Shown: positions 17,681-27,561, numbered from the stretch's first letter. The stretch: DNA of 64,000 bases from Clostridiaceae bacterium Marseille-Q4145 (GCA_018223365.1 JAGTTP010000001.1:2110815-2174814), one strand, 5' to 3'. Made by a program: numbers and translations. Notes: a model not told the origin generated them from the sequence alone.

Positions 17681-17725
17681 GCCATGAACGCAGTCAAAAG
17701 AATTGTGTTCATGGCTTTTCTTGTT
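17681..17725 (+). terminator. Riboswitch-controlled terminator
   Basis: GCCATGAAC pairs with GTTCATGGC, followed by TTTTCTTGTTT. It lies 20 bp after the lysine aptamer and 44 bp before the transporter start, as expected for the expression platform. Confidence 0.88.
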
Positions 17726-17768
17726 TCTGGATCTATCATGTTTACAAAAGAAGGGAGAACTTTTCGTT

Positions 17769-19283
17769 ATGGATTATGTACCTGCTATGTACGCCACATT
17801 TTGGGCGCTTGTACCACCGGTTGTGGCAATCGCGCTCGCACTGATCACCAAGGAGGTGTATTCCTCACTGTTCCTTGGAATTTTAGTTGGAGGCCTGTTC
17901 TATTCAGGCTTTAGTTTTGAAGGAACTATCGTTCACATTTTCCAGGACGGTGTTGTAAGTGTGCTGTCTGACAGTTACAACGTCGGCATTCTGATTTTCC
18001 TGGTTATCCTGGGAGCAATCGTGTGTCTGATGAATAAGGCAGGCGGTTCTGCTGCATTCGGACGCTGGGCCAGCGAACATATCAAGACCCGCACCGGAGC
18101 ACAGCTGGCTACCGTTGCACTTGGTGTTCTGATTTTTATTGATGACTATTTTAACTGTCTGACGGTAGGAAGTGTTATGCGTCCGGTCACTGATAAGCAC
18201 AATATCTCACGTGCAAAACTGGCTTATCTGATTGATGCGACTGCAGCGCCGGTCTGCATTATTGCACCGATCTCTTCCTGGGCAGCAGCAGTTACCGGAT
18301 TTGTAGAGGGGGAAGACGGACTGGCATTGTTCATCAGTGCTATTCCTTATAACTTCTATGCATTGCTGACGATTGTTATGATGGTGACTATTGCAATTCT
18401 GAACATTGACTTCGGTTCTATGAAAGTGCATGAAGACAATGCAAAAAATGGTGATCTGTTCACTACACCGGATCGTCCATATGGTGACGGTAATGATGAA
18501 GTGACTGTTGGAAATGGAGGCGTAAAAGACCTGGTAATTCCGATTCTCTCTCTGATTGTCTGCTGTGTCATTGGAATGATCTGGACCGGCGGATTTTTTG
18601 CAGGTGAGAATTTTGTAACTGCATTCTCCAACAGTGATGCATCCGTAGGTCTGGCTGTAGGAAGTGCATTTGCACTGGTAATAACGATTGCACTGTATGT
18701 GAGTCGTAAAGTGCTTGGATTTAAAGAGTGCATGGACTGCATCCCGGAGGGCTTCAAAGCCATGGTACCGGCTATTATGATCCTGACCTTTGCATGGACC
18801 TTGAAAGCCATGACTGACAGCCTGGGTGCTGCAGAGTTTGTGGCTGCGATCATCAAAGGAGGCGCATCTGGAATTGTAAATCTGCTTCCGGCAATCATCT
18901 TCCTGGTAGGCTGTTTCTTGGCATTTGCAACCGGAACTTCCTGGGGTACCTTTGGTATTCTGATTCCGATTGTTGTAGATGCATTCCAGGCAACCAACCC
19001 GACCCTGATGACCATCGCTATCTCCGCCTGCATGGCAGGAGCTGTCTGCGGTGACCATTGCTCCCCGATCTCCGATACAACGATCATGGCATCTGCCGGA
19101 GCCCAGTGCAACCACGTAAACCATGTATCCACACAACTGCCTTACGCAGTCAGCGTGGCTGCCATTTCCTTTATTACCTACATTGTTGCAGGATTTGTCC
19201 AGTCTGCATGGATCTCCCTTCCGGTCGGCATTGTGCTGACACTGGGATATCTGATGATGATGAAGAAAAGAAGCGAAGCATAA
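17769..19283 (+). CDS. NhaC-family Na+/H+ antiporter-type transporter, lysine-regulated
   Basis: 504-residue polytopic membrane protein of the NhaC/ion transporter superfamily, with motifs TVGSVMRPVTDKHNISRAKL, ATAAPVCIIAPISSWAAA, FATGTSWGTFGILIPI and GDHCSPISDTTIMASAGA. Homologues behind lysine riboswitches have been predicted to import lysine in exchange for or together with cations; this gene fits that group. The start at 17769 gives a first helix directly after MDYVPAMYATFWA; the earlier ATG/TTG readings lie in the terminator region. The ribosome binding site GGGAG is rather far (11 bases). Confidence 0.85.
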   Translation: MDYVPAMYATFWALVPPVVAIALALITKEVYSSLFLGILVGGLFYSGFSFEGTIVHIFQDGVVSVLSDSYNVGILIFLVILGAIVCLMNKAGGSAAFGRWASEHIKTRTGAQLATVALGVLIFIDDYFNCLTVGSVMRPVTDKHNISRAKLAYLIDATAAPVCIIAPISSWAAAVTGFVEGEDGLALFISAIPYNFYALLTIVMMVTIAILNIDFGSMKVHEDNAKNGDLFTTPDRPYGDGNDEVTVGNGGVKDLVIPILSLIVCCVIGMIWTGGFFAGENFVTAFSNSDASVGLAVGSAFALVITIALYVSRKVLGFKECMDCIPEGFKAMVPAIMILTFAWTLKAMTDSLGAAEFVAAIIKGGASGIVNLLPAIIFLVGCFLAFATGTSWGTFGILIPIVVDAFQATNPTLMTIAISACMAGAVCGDHCSPISDTTIMASAGAQCNHVNHVSTQLPYAVSVAAISFITYIVAGFVQSAWISLPVGIVLTLGYLMMMKKRSEA

Positions 19284-19307
19284 GATCAAAAATAGAAGAT
19301 AGAATAT

Positions 19308-19342
19308 GGAAAAGGAGAACCGCTCGGTGGTTCTCCTTTTCC
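19308..19342 (+). terminator. Perfect 14-bp hairpin after the NhaC-type gene
   Basis: GGAAAAGGAGAACC and its exact complement enclose a 7-base loop. The T run lies in the right arm (CCTTTTCC) and not after it, so it may act as a weak terminator or an mRNA 3'-end stabiliser. Confidence 0.6.
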
Positions 19343-19727
19343 AGTGTGGGCGGTTTGAGTACGCGCTGGGGCAGATTCTTGCAAAGGATGTCAGAGATTT
19401 TTTGTCGCGCAGCTGATCTTTGCTGAAGTTTGGGCATATAGAGATTTCTTTTTGAATTCTGCCCTCACGAGCTTGCACGGATGATGATTTTTGCCGTTTT
19501 TCTGACATTTCCGCGAGCTTTTTTCTGGCTGTTGGGCAGATAGACGTTGAGGTTCTCGTTACACCCAACTTGCTTTTCAATTTTGGGTATCAGAGCTATT
19601 GAAAAGTTGTATATAGCCAAATGATCTGCTCCAACCGCGAAAAATCAAGAAAATTGATTGCATGACAGATCAAAATGGGTGTCAGCAGAGATTAAAACTG
19701 CATATGTCCAAAAGTAAAGTTTTCGAT
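19343..19727. other. 385-bp intergenic block without a recognisable gene
   Basis: No supported coding region. It holds two related phrases, TTTGGGCATATAGA (about 19430) and GTTGGGCAGATAGA (about 19538), and a CTTTTCAAT/ATTGAAAAG inverted repeat (19571-19605). The minus strand is open for about 90 codons here, but that frame runs on antisense through the transporter gene and shows no family motif. Confidence 0.5.
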
Positions 19728-20528
19728 TTACTTAACGTAATGTTGAATTGTTTTCTCTATACTCTCTGTATCCAGCGGATTCATTTTGGTCTCATACGTC
19801 ATAATTAATTGAATCGTTGGATAAATTCGATTTGCAATATAGCTTTGGATTTTTATCATTGCGCTTCTGGCATAAGAAGGATCATCAATCATGCCAAAAT
19901 GTTCCCAATAATAGATTTTCCCTGTTTTGGGATCCATGATTGTAAAATCCGGATAGACAGTGATTTCACCCAGCTGAAGTTCACATTCATACCGAAAAGG
20001 GATCCCATTCATATGCAGGAAAAAGGCAATTAGAGATTCCGATTTTGATCGGACGTAAATGCCGCCTGCTGTTTTATGAATCAATTGTTCCGGGTATTTT
20101 TCATTATGTTTGTAAGGGGATGCCAGCCATTCACGAGTGGACTGGGGCTGATCAGCGTGGATATTGGTAAGAAGTTCTTTTGCTACAGGAGAATTTGTGA
20201 GAAACTGTTCAGATGATTCTATATCTGCAGTATCTGTTATGTTGCTATAACATCGCAGGTATGCTTCTGTTGCTCGTTGTTCACGGACAAGTTCTTCCAG
20301 ACGAAGTGACCAATATTTCTTCGCTGCGAGTTGTTCTGCATATTCTCTTTTCTTCTTGGGAATGTAGGTCTGAATATGACCATCACTGTGATACCATTTG
20401 ATGTATTTGCCGTTTTGGGTACAGATTAGTTTGCCATCGGGATAATTTAGAAGTTTCTGTTGAATGGCTGATATGTTCTCGTCAAGTTCTTTACGCCTGC
20501 CAAGCATTTGTTGGACGAATGGAGTCAT
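19728..20528 (-). CDS. Uncharacterised protein with a PD-(D/E)XK nuclease-like C-terminal domain
   Basis: 266 residues. The first 100 are charged and partly coiled-coil-like. The C-terminal part shows an endonuclease-fold pattern: Glu164 in VRSKSESLIAFFL, Asp194 in VYPDFTI and Glu209 in KIYYWEHFG. I do not recognise a named family, and the final catalytic lysine is unclear, so activity is uncertain. ATG 20528 follows GGAGGG closely; the longer TTG start overlaps that site. The gene is divergent from a UvrD-like helicase, a frequent partnership for nuclease-fold proteins in repair or defence. Two TTGTACA boxes about 23 bp apart lie between the start and its promoter. Confidence 0.6.
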   Translation of the reverse strand: MTPFVQQMLGRRKELDENISAIQQKLLNYPDGKLICTQNGKYIKWYHSDGHIQTYIPKKKREYAEQLAAKKYWSLRLEELVREQRATEAYLRCYSNITDTADIESSEQFLTNSPVAKELLTNIHADQPQSTREWLASPYKHNEKYPEQLIHKTAGGIYVRSKSESLIAFFLHMNGIPFRYECELQLGEITVYPDFTIMDPKTGKIYYWEHFGMIDDPSYARSAMIKIQSYIANRIYPTIQLIMTYETKMNPLDTESIEKTIQHYVK

Positions 20529-20660
20529 AGACCCTCCTTTCAACTGTACAATAAGTTATTCTGTTTTGTACAACTATTAAATCATATCTGAAAATGATTG
20601 TAAACTATGAAATGTATTAGCAGAAGAAAAATTTATACAGATGTGGACTACAGTAACGAA

Positions 20661-20690
20661 TTGACATGGACTGACACCTGATTCTATAAT
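20661..20690 (+). promoter_or_regulatory. Promoter of the UvrD-like helicase gene
   Basis: Perfect TTGACA and TATAAT spaced by 18 bp. Confidence 0.75.
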
Positions 20691-20767
20691 GGAAAAAGTA
20701 ATCATCCAGAGTCATGTGTATGGCTCTGAAAATGATAGAAAATGAAAGGACGGGAGACTTTATATTC

Positions 20768-22888
20768 ATGACCTGGCAGGAGTTTGAACAGCAATTTTCC
20801 ATTCAATTAAATGAGCAGCAAAAAAGTGCCGTGCAGAGTGTAGACGGTCCAGTGCTTCTTCTGGCGGTGCCGGGATCGGGGAAAACGACAGTGCTGGTGA
20901 CGAGGCTGGGTTACATGATCTATTGTAAAGGAATGGATCCGGGAAAAATTCTGACAGTCACCTACACGGTGGCGGCAACGAAGGATATGGCAGATCGGTT
21001 TGCGGTAAAATTCGGACAGGAGATGGCAGAACGTCTGGAATTTCGGACCATTAATGGTATCTGTGCCCGGGTGATTCAGTACTATAGCTGGAAGACGGGC
21101 AGGATGGCATTTCAGCTGCTCACGGATGAAAAGCGGATTTCTGCCATGTTGTCGGGCATTTATCAGCAGACGGAGCGGGTATACCCAACAGAAGGTGATC
21201 TGAAAAATGTCCGGACATTGATTACTTACATAAAAAACCGGATGCTGAATGAAAAAGAAATCCAGAAGCTGGAAGAAGAAGCGGAGATTCATCTGGCAGC
21301 GATCTACAAAGAGTACTGCAGACAGCTTCGGGAACAGCAGCTTATGGATTACGATGACCAGATGGTCTATGCCTATAACATGCTTCGGAAAATTCCGGAA
21401 CTTCTTGCATATTTTCAGGAGAAATACCCTTATATCTGCGTGGATGAGGCACAGGATACATCGAAAATCCAGCATGCCATCATTGCACTGCTGGCATCGA
21501 AATCCGAGAATCTTTTTATGGTGGGAGATGAGGATCAGAGCATTTATGGATTCCGTGCCGCTTACCCGGAGGCATTGCTGGAATTTGAGCATCATCATCC
21601 GGGAGCGAAAGTGCTGCTCATGGAAGAAAATTTTCGTTCTGATGGAAACATTGTTCTGGCAGCAGACCGGTTTATCCAGAAAAATACCCTGCGTCATGAG
21701 AAACATATGCGTCCCTCCAAAGAAAGAAAACAGAACGTGACGGAAATCTCCGTTGGTACCAGAAAAGCGCAGTATTCCTATCTGGTGAAAGTGGCAGAGG
21801 GATGTACAACGCAGACGGCAGTGCTTTACCCGGAGCATGAATGTGTACTTCCACTCATTGATCTGTTGGAGCGAAGAGGAATTCCTTATCGTATGCGAAA
21901 CGTAGAGTTGACCTTTTTTACCCATCGGGTGGTGCAGGATATCAGTAACATTATTAAACTGGCAGCTGATCCGAAAAATACAGATCTGTTTCTATTGATT
22001 TATTATAAACTCAATACTTATATCCGGAAACAGGACGCACTTCAGATTGCAGAACTAAGCAGGGAAAAAAATCTATCCGTATGGGAGACAGCTCTTTCTT
22101 ATGAGGGACTGGATGGATATACCAAAGGAAACATCAAATCAGTAGCAACCCATATGGAACATTTATTGACAGAACCGGCATCCAGAGCAATCCATCGGAT
22201 TGTGCAGTTCATGGGTTATCAGGATTATTTGAAAAGAAGCGAGATCAAAGACACGAAGCTCGACACTTTGAAAATGCTGGCTTCATTGGAGGAAAGTCCA
22301 CTTCGGCTGGTGGAACGGCTTCATGAATTACGAAAGCTTATTGAAGAGAAGGAACAGGACCCGACCTGCCCGTTTATCTTATCTACGATTCATGCCAGCA
22401 AGGGACTGGAATATGATACGGTCTATCTTCTCGATGTAGTAGACGGCATTCTGCCGGATCAGATTCCGGTGAATCTAAAGACGGCACCGAGAGAAGAACT
22501 GGAGACCTACGAAGAAGAGCGGCGGTTGTTCTACGTAGGAGCCACAAGGGCGAAGAACCGGCTCTTTTTATTTATGATGAAGCAGACCTCCAGCTTCTGC
22601 GATGAATTTCTGGGAAAGGCAGCGCCGAAGAAACGTGTTATCCAAGCAACAGCTGGAAACATTCATCTGCCAGGAGCGGATACAAAAGCAGCAGCTCCAA
22701 AAGCATTGTCAGATAGTGAATTCCAGGCATTTATGGAACAGATGGCGGAAGGTGTGGTGGTGACACATAAGATATTTGGACAGGGTGTGGTGGTAAAACT
22801 AAACGAGAAAAAGATACGAGTTGATTTTGATGGAGAAGTAAAAACATTCAGCAGCCGGGTACTGGCCGGAAGCGGGATGTTGGAATGA
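20768..22888 (+). CDS. UvrD/PcrA-like superfamily 1 DNA helicase
   Basis: 706-residue 3'-5' helicase. Motif I is VPGSGKTT (34-41), motif II VDEAQDTS, motif III GDEDQSIYGFRAA, motif IV ENFRSDGNI, motif V STIHASKGLEYDTVYL and motif VI YVGATRAKNRL, so the helicase core looks intact. The C-terminus ends with a PcrA-type tail (HKIFGQGVVVKLNEKKIRV), the module also seen in the SprT-like protein at 2524. At 706 residues it is close to PcrA. ATG 20768 is preferred after GGGAG; ATG 20732 is an alternative. It is divergent from the nuclease-like gene. Confidence 0.88.
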   Translation: MTWQEFEQQFSIQLNEQQKSAVQSVDGPVLLLAVPGSGKTTVLVTRLGYMIYCKGMDPGKILTVTYTVAATKDMADRFAVKFGQEMAERLEFRTINGICARVIQYYSWKTGRMAFQLLTDEKRISAMLSGIYQQTERVYPTEGDLKNVRTLITYIKNRMLNEKEIQKLEEEAEIHLAAIYKEYCRQLREQQLMDYDDQMVYAYNMLRKIPELLAYFQEKYPYICVDEAQDTSKIQHAIIALLASKSENLFMVGDEDQSIYGFRAAYPEALLEFEHHHPGAKVLLMEENFRSDGNIVLAADRFIQKNTLRHEKHMRPSKERKQNVTEISVGTRKAQYSYLVKVAEGCTTQTAVLYPEHECVLPLIDLLERRGIPYRMRNVELTFFTHRVVQDISNIIKLAADPKNTDLFLLIYYKLNTYIRKQDALQIAELSREKNLSVWETALSYEGLDGYTKGNIKSVATHMEHLLTEPASRAIHRIVQFMGYQDYLKRSEIKDTKLDTLKMLASLEESPLRLVERLHELRKLIEEKEQDPTCPFILSTIHASKGLEYDTVYLLDVVDGILPDQIPVNLKTAPREELETYEEERRLFYVGATRAKNRLFLFMMKQTSSFCDEFLGKAAPKKRVIQATAGNIHLPGADTKAAAPKALSDSEFQAFMEQMAEGVVVTHKIFGQGVVVKLNEKKIRVDFDGEVKTFSSRVLAGSGMLE

Positions 22889-22900
22889 TAGAAAAACACT

Positions 22901-22940
22901 GCCGCAGAACACGGAGTATATGGTTATCGTGTTCTGCGGC
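22901..22940. terminator. Bidirectional terminator
   Basis: GCCGCAGAACACG and its complement form a 13-bp stem between convergent genes. On the minus strand it is followed by AGTGTTTTTC; on the plus strand by AAATTTATT. Confidence 0.8.
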
Positions 22941-22944
22941 AAAT

Positions 22945-24486
22945 TTATTCAGAAACGGTTCCATGCAGCTGTTTTAAATAACTGGTAGGGCTCATTCCTG
23001 TGACTTTCTTAAAAATCTGTGAGAAATACATAGGGTTATTTCCACATCCGACAAGTTCTGCAATGTTGGAAATAGTATCAGCATCCGCGGAAGACATAAG
23101 TTCCTTTGCTTTATTTACCCGCATTTCTGTCAGATAAGAAGAGAATTTCTGTCCGGTTTCTTTCACAAATTTCTTACTCAAATAATCTACATTCATATAA
23201 AATTCATGCTCGGCAATCCATTTTAAAGACAATTCAGAATTGGAAATATGGTCGTTTACATAGCGTTTGATTCGGTCACTGATATCTCCTGTGGACTTGG
23301 CGGAAGTTGCCAGCCGATGCAGATCAAGAATTTTCTGAATCAAAGCCTCTTTATATTCTTCAGGATTCTCCAACTGGTTCAGCCCCATAAGGAAATCAAC
23401 GGCATTTACCACATGAAAAGCGGAAATGTCAGAAACAGCGGTCATAATAATGGAAGGGGCAATCTGTTTTAAAAGATCAATGTTCTGTAAATGTTCAATC
23501 AATTCTGTCAAAGTATGGATGGCTGGAGTTCCGGAAGAATCGGTTTTAAAAATCCCCTGAATACAATCCTGAATACTTTTCAGCAAATTATTGGAATTAC
23601 TGATGGGAATGGTAGCCTGTCCATTGCAGTAGAGAATGGATTCATAGCGGCGGATCTGTCTAGTAATTTTATTCAGTGTCTGCATCAGATCCGGAAATAC
23701 CAGATGCTGCAGAGACGGACTGGTGGTTTCTTCCGAAAAATGCAGGGTGTCTAAAAACTGTTCCAGCTTCTGATAGGATTCCTGGAAAGACCGGAAAAAC
23801 AGAATCAGTGTGTTATGGACATAAAGCATATGAGGATGAATTCCCGGGTATTCGTCAGTCCAGAATTGCAGAATCTGGTGAAATGCATCGGCCTGGTTGC
23901 GGTCTTCCACATAGTAGAGATAAAAAACGTCAACGGGAGCATCTGTAAGGTCAAAATATTTGCGATAGTCCTTGAAATAATTTTGAATCACATTTTCCGA
24001 GGCATCTGCGGAATGGGCAAGGTAGCGGTTGATGATATTGATGATCATATTGGTGAGCATCTGACTTTTCATTTGCACATGTTCTTCCACAATATTTTTT
24101 GTGAGCAGCTGATGCTGATATTCAGACTGAATTTCCCGGATACTGTTGATAATCTGATCTTCACTGCAGGGTTTCAGCAGATAATGCCGTACGCCGTATT
24201 TCATGGCAGTTTTGGCATATTCAAATTCGTTGTAGCCGGACAGAATAATGAACTGTGTATCTTCGTTGATTTCATGCATTTTTTCAATCAGATCAAGACC
24301 TGACAAACCAGGCATCCGAATGTCGGTGAGAACAATATCTGGATATTGATCGAGAATCATGTTATAAGCTTCGATTCCGTCCCTGGCAGTGCCAATGACA
24401 TCGATATCCAGTGATTTCCAGTCAATAAAAGAGCAGATGGTTTCCCGAATTGCTTTTTCATCGTCCGCAATTAAAAGTTTCAGCAT
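22945..24486 (-). CDS. YesN-type response regulator (REC plus AraC HTH)
   Basis: 513 residues. The N-terminal receiver domain has LLIADDE acid residues and the phosphoacceptor Asp55 in PDIVLTDIRMPG, with a conserved Lys in HYLLKPCSED. A long middle region of about 250 residues is typical of YesN. The C-terminal AraC-type double helix-turn-helix contains ELVGCGNNPMYFSQIFKKVT. It follows its sensor kinase on the same strand by 11 bp and most likely controls the sugar ABC transporter operon divergent from them. Confidence 0.93.
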   Translation of the reverse strand: MLKLLIADDEKAIRETICSFIDWKSLDIDVIGTARDGIEAYNMILDQYPDIVLTDIRMPGLSGLDLIEKMHEINEDTQFIILSGYNEFEYAKTAMKYGVRHYLLKPCSEDQIINSIREIQSEYQHQLLTKNIVEEHVQMKSQMLTNMIINIINRYLAHSADASENVIQNYFKDYRKYFDLTDAPVDVFYLYYVEDRNQADAFHQILQFWTDEYPGIHPHMLYVHNTLILFFRSFQESYQKLEQFLDTLHFSEETTSPSLQHLVFPDLMQTLNKITRQIRRYESILYCNGQATIPISNSNNLLKSIQDCIQGIFKTDSSGTPAIHTLTELIEHLQNIDLLKQIAPSIIMTAVSDISAFHVVNAVDFLMGLNQLENPEEYKEALIQKILDLHRLATSAKSTGDISDRIKRYVNDHISNSELSLKWIAEHEFYMNVDYLSKKFVKETGQKFSSYLTEMRVNKAKELMSSADADTISNIAELVGCGNNPMYFSQIFKKVTGMSPTSYLKQLHGTVSE

Positions 24487-24497
24487 AGTAACATCTC

Positions 24498-26267
24498 CTA
24501 AGTTTGTGGAATGATAATTTCTGCGACGGCATGTTCGTCATCAAGATTATATAAATGAAGGCCATAATGTTCGCCGTAAATTAACTGGATCCGTTGATGG
24601 ATGTTCAGCAGTCCGATTCCAATTCCGTGAGGTTTGACCGTCCCGTCTTGTAGTTTTTCCAGCAGATGGTCTTCAAACTGGGAGCCATTATTTGTGACGG
24701 TAATGTGGATGGTGTGATTTTCGGCATATCCTTTCAGGCGGATATGGCAGGTGTCTGCAATGACTTCCATGGCATAATTGATGGCATTGTCAATCAATGG
24801 CTGGATGGTCATTTGCGGAAGTTCTGCATCTAGGATGGATTCTTCGATCTCCTGTTGATAGTCCAGCCGTTCTTCATCGAACCGGATCCGCTGAATGGTG
24901 ATGTAGTCCTGTACAATCTGCAATTCGTGTCGAATTGTAAAATTAGAATTTTTCTCACTGAGGGTTGCCCGGAGCAGATCACCAAGAGCCTGTACCATAT
25001 GTGAAATATCAGTGGCGCCAATGGCTTTGGCTCGCCAGTTCACGGATTCCAGCGCATTATACAGAAAATGGGGATTAATCTGGCTTTCCAGCGCCTTTAA
25101 TTTTGCATCTTTTGTCAGAATTTCATTGACGTAGTTCTGCTGAATTAATCGTTGAATTTCTATGGTCATTTGATTGAACTGTTGGTGAAGGATGCCTGCT
25201 TCATCAATACGTCCATTGTAATCATAATCGCATACAGGCAGGGAGGATTCATCCTTTCCAAACTGTTTCATTTTTTCAACCAGCCGTGCAAAATCGTCGG
25301 TGACAGATCGAATCATGGTCCGTGACAAAAAGAAGATCAATGCAATGGAAAAAATAATGATTCCGATAGAAATTCCCCATGTAAGGTGCAGTGCATTGGA
25401 AATATGGGAATAGGGAACCAGACAGATATAGTCCCAGTTGTTGTTTTCGATTCTTCCCCTGGTACAGAAATAAGGTTTATTTCCAAGTGTGATAATATCA
25501 TAGGTATTTTTCAGATCGTTGTAAATGGTAACAATATCCTTTTCTTCCAGATATTTGGAATGGTAAATTTCCTGGTCATTCTGATAAATAATATATTGAG
25601 CGGAACCGTTCTGCATAATGGACTGGGTAGATGACCGTATCAGTCGGTCCATGTCAATGCGTACTACAACGGTACCAAGTGTTTCAAACTTCAGATTCTG
25701 TACTCTTCGGGAATCACGTCCGAGAAACAGTCCATAACTGTTGCAGTAATCTGTGATCCAGCAGGCATATCCGGAATTTTCAGCGGCATGTGAGATAATA
25801 TTTGCAGCAATGTCTTCCGGAATATCATCGGAGTCAGCGTGAAAACTGGAGGACACAAATTTGGGGTTGTACAAACTGATATAGCTGATATCGTTGCTTT
25901 TATAATTCTGGTAATAATCAACCAGCGCTGCACTGATGGTATTATCAGCATTCTGCTTCAGAACCCAAGATTCTGGTTCGTCTGCAATGGAAATCAGGCT
26001 TTTTCGGATATATTGATTGGAAATAATCGCATTGGTCATGGATTCGATATTGGCAAGTTTGGATGAAATATCTTCCGCACTGTAATTGAGAGATCCGGCC
26101 AGCGCCTGGTAAAGCTGAACATTATAGGAATTTACCAGGATAAAACTGCAGATCAGAGTGGCTAGAGAGACAAGCGCAATAGAGAATGCAGTGATCAGTG
26201 CAATTTTTATTTTTAATGGATAATTTTGGATTCTACATAATAAGAAAGTAAATCTTTTTTTCAACAT
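24498..26267 (-). CDS. YesM-type sensor histidine kinase
   Basis: 589-residue membrane kinase with two transmembrane segments (about 20-45 and 290-315) enclosing an extracellular dCache-like sensor region, then a HAMP linker. The His_kinase motif is SQINPHFLYNALESVNWRA, with the phosphoacceptor His in NPHFLYN. The ATPase domain follows (QPLIDNAINYAM; GIGIGLLNIHQRI). Start 26267 follows AGGAGGA. The extracellular domain presumably senses a sugar or the ligand-bound binding protein; the ligand is unknown. Confidence 0.93.
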   Translation of the reverse strand: MLKKRFTFLLCRIQNYPLKIKIALITAFSIALVSLATLICSFILVNSYNVQLYQALAGSLNYSAEDISSKLANIESMTNAIISNQYIRKSLISIADEPESWVLKQNADNTISAALVDYYQNYKSNDISYISLYNPKFVSSSFHADSDDIPEDIAANIISHAAENSGYACWITDYCNSYGLFLGRDSRRVQNLKFETLGTVVVRIDMDRLIRSSTQSIMQNGSAQYIIYQNDQEIYHSKYLEEKDIVTIYNDLKNTYDIITLGNKPYFCTRGRIENNNWDYICLVPYSHISNALHLTWGISIGIIIFSIALIFFLSRTMIRSVTDDFARLVEKMKQFGKDESSLPVCDYDYNGRIDEAGILHQQFNQMTIEIQRLIQQNYVNEILTKDAKLKALESQINPHFLYNALESVNWRAKAIGATDISHMVQALGDLLRATLSEKNSNFTIRHELQIVQDYITIQRIRFDEERLDYQQEIEESILDAELPQMTIQPLIDNAINYAMEVIADTCHIRLKGYAENHTIHITVTNNGSQFEDHLLEKLQDGTVKPHGIGIGLLNIHQRIQLIYGEHYGLHLYNLDDEHAVAEIIIPQT

Positions 26268-26423
26268 AATAAGTGGATTCCTCCTGTCCTGATTACATTT
26301 GAAGTATAAAGGAAAATGAAAAAGATTACAATTTCCGGAGTGGCAGAAGTCGGATTTTTGAATAGAGATATCGGATTTGTATATATGTTTTTCTGCCTGA
26401 ATTCATTATAATGTCAACATAAA

Positions 26424-26438
26424 GTAAACGCGCGTTAC
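26424..26438 (+). promoter_or_regulatory. CRE/LacI-like operator upstream of the sugar transporter
   Basis: GTAAACGCGCGTTAC is an almost perfect palindrome with a central CG, resembling LacI/CcpA-type sites. It lies just downstream of a TATAAT (26407-26412), so a repressor here could block the promoter. Factor identity is inference. Confidence 0.4.
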
Positions 26439-26471
26439 AAAAGCACTGAAAAACAAATTGGAGGGTACATA

Positions 26472-27545
26472 ATGAAGAAAAAAGTTTTAACGGTGGTATT
26501 AGCAATGGCAATGGCTACATCTCTTCTGGCAGGATGCGGAAGTAGTGCAGACAGCACGACCGATACGGCAGCAGCAACAGACACCACAGATGCGCAGGAC
26601 AGTGAAGCAGAAGCTACGGATAAAGGGGCAGATCCATCAGACTACAAAGTAGTAATGGTGGTAAAACAGTCCGATTCCTGGTTCGATGACATGGCTACTG
26701 GCATTGAACAGCTGAAAAAAGATACCGGATTAAATGTATCTGTTCAGGTTCCGGAAACTGGAGATGCAGCAAGCCAGATTTCCATTATGGAAGATCTGAT
26801 TGCACAGGATGTAGATGCAATTTGTGTGGTACCGAATGATCCGAATGCACTGGTACCGACTATTGAAAAAGCAAAAGAGGCTGGAATTGTTGTTGTAACT
26901 CATGAGGCTCCTGGTATTGCAGACAGTGTTGATCTTGACGTAGAGGCATTTGTAAATGAGACATTTGGTGAACTGTTTGCAGAAAAAGTGGCAACCGCAA
27001 TGGGTGGAAAAGGAAAATATGCAGGACTGGTTGGCGGTCTGACTATGGAAACTCATATGGCATGGTATAACGCAGCAGTTTCTTATCTGGAAGAGAATTA
27101 TCCGGATATGGAAAATGTATCCGCAGAGCCGTACGAGGATGGAAATAGTGTAGAGGGTGCACATGACAAAGCGCTTGAAATCTTAAAAGCTTATCCGGAC
27201 ATTGCCGGATTCTTCGATTGTTCCGCACAGGGCGGTGGAATCTGCGAAGCTCTTCAGGAAAATGATCTTGGCGGAAAAGTAAAAGTTGTTTCTCTTGCAC
27301 TGCCGTCCATGTCTTCTACTTACCTGAAAGATGGTTCTATGGCAAGCGGACTTTGCTGGAGACCTGCTGATGCTGGCTATGCAGCATGCTACGCAGCATA
27401 TCTGATTGCATCTGGTCAGGGTATTGAGAACGGAGCAGACCTGAAAGCAACCGGATATGAGAACATCGAGTTAGATGGAAATATCGGTTATGGAAATGCA
27501 CCGCTTGAGTTCACTGCAGACAACATTGATGATTACAACTTCTAA
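26472..27545 (+). CDS. Sugar ABC transporter substrate-binding lipoprotein
   Basis: 357-residue periplasmic-binding-protein-type lipoprotein, anchored through the Cys of LLAGCGSS, followed by an Asp/Thr-rich linker and a peripla_BP_4 sugar-binding domain (KVVMVVKQSDSWFDDMATGI; AICVVPNDPNALVPTIEKA; NIGYGNAPLEFTADNIDDYNF). It is closest in type to rhamnose, ribose or autoinducer-2 binding proteins (RhaS/LsrB branch), but the ligand cannot be assigned. The ribosome binding site is TTGGAGGG. A strong hairpin separates it from the ATPase gene. Confidence 0.9.
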   Translation: MKKKVLTVVLAMAMATSLLAGCGSSADSTTDTAAATDTTDAQDSEAEATDKGADPSDYKVVMVVKQSDSWFDDMATGIEQLKKDTGLNVSVQVPETGDAASQISIMEDLIAQDVDAICVVPNDPNALVPTIEKAKEAGIVVVTHEAPGIADSVDLDVEAFVNETFGELFAEKVATAMGGKGKYAGLVGGLTMETHMAWYNAAVSYLEENYPDMENVSAEPYEDGNSVEGAHDKALEILKAYPDIAGFFDCSAQGGGICEALQENDLGGKVKVVSLALPSMSSTYLKDGSMASGLCWRPADAGYAACYAAYLIASGQGIENGADLKATGYENIELDGNIGYGNAPLEFTADNIDDYNF

Positions 27546-27561
27546 TAGGATATGAAAGAAT

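Noticed and set aside
18207..19580. Long minus-strand open frame of 457 codons
   Set aside because: It is antisense to the NhaC-type gene, has low-complexity Cys/His/Ser-rich composition and no domain; it arises from the codon bias of the real gene.
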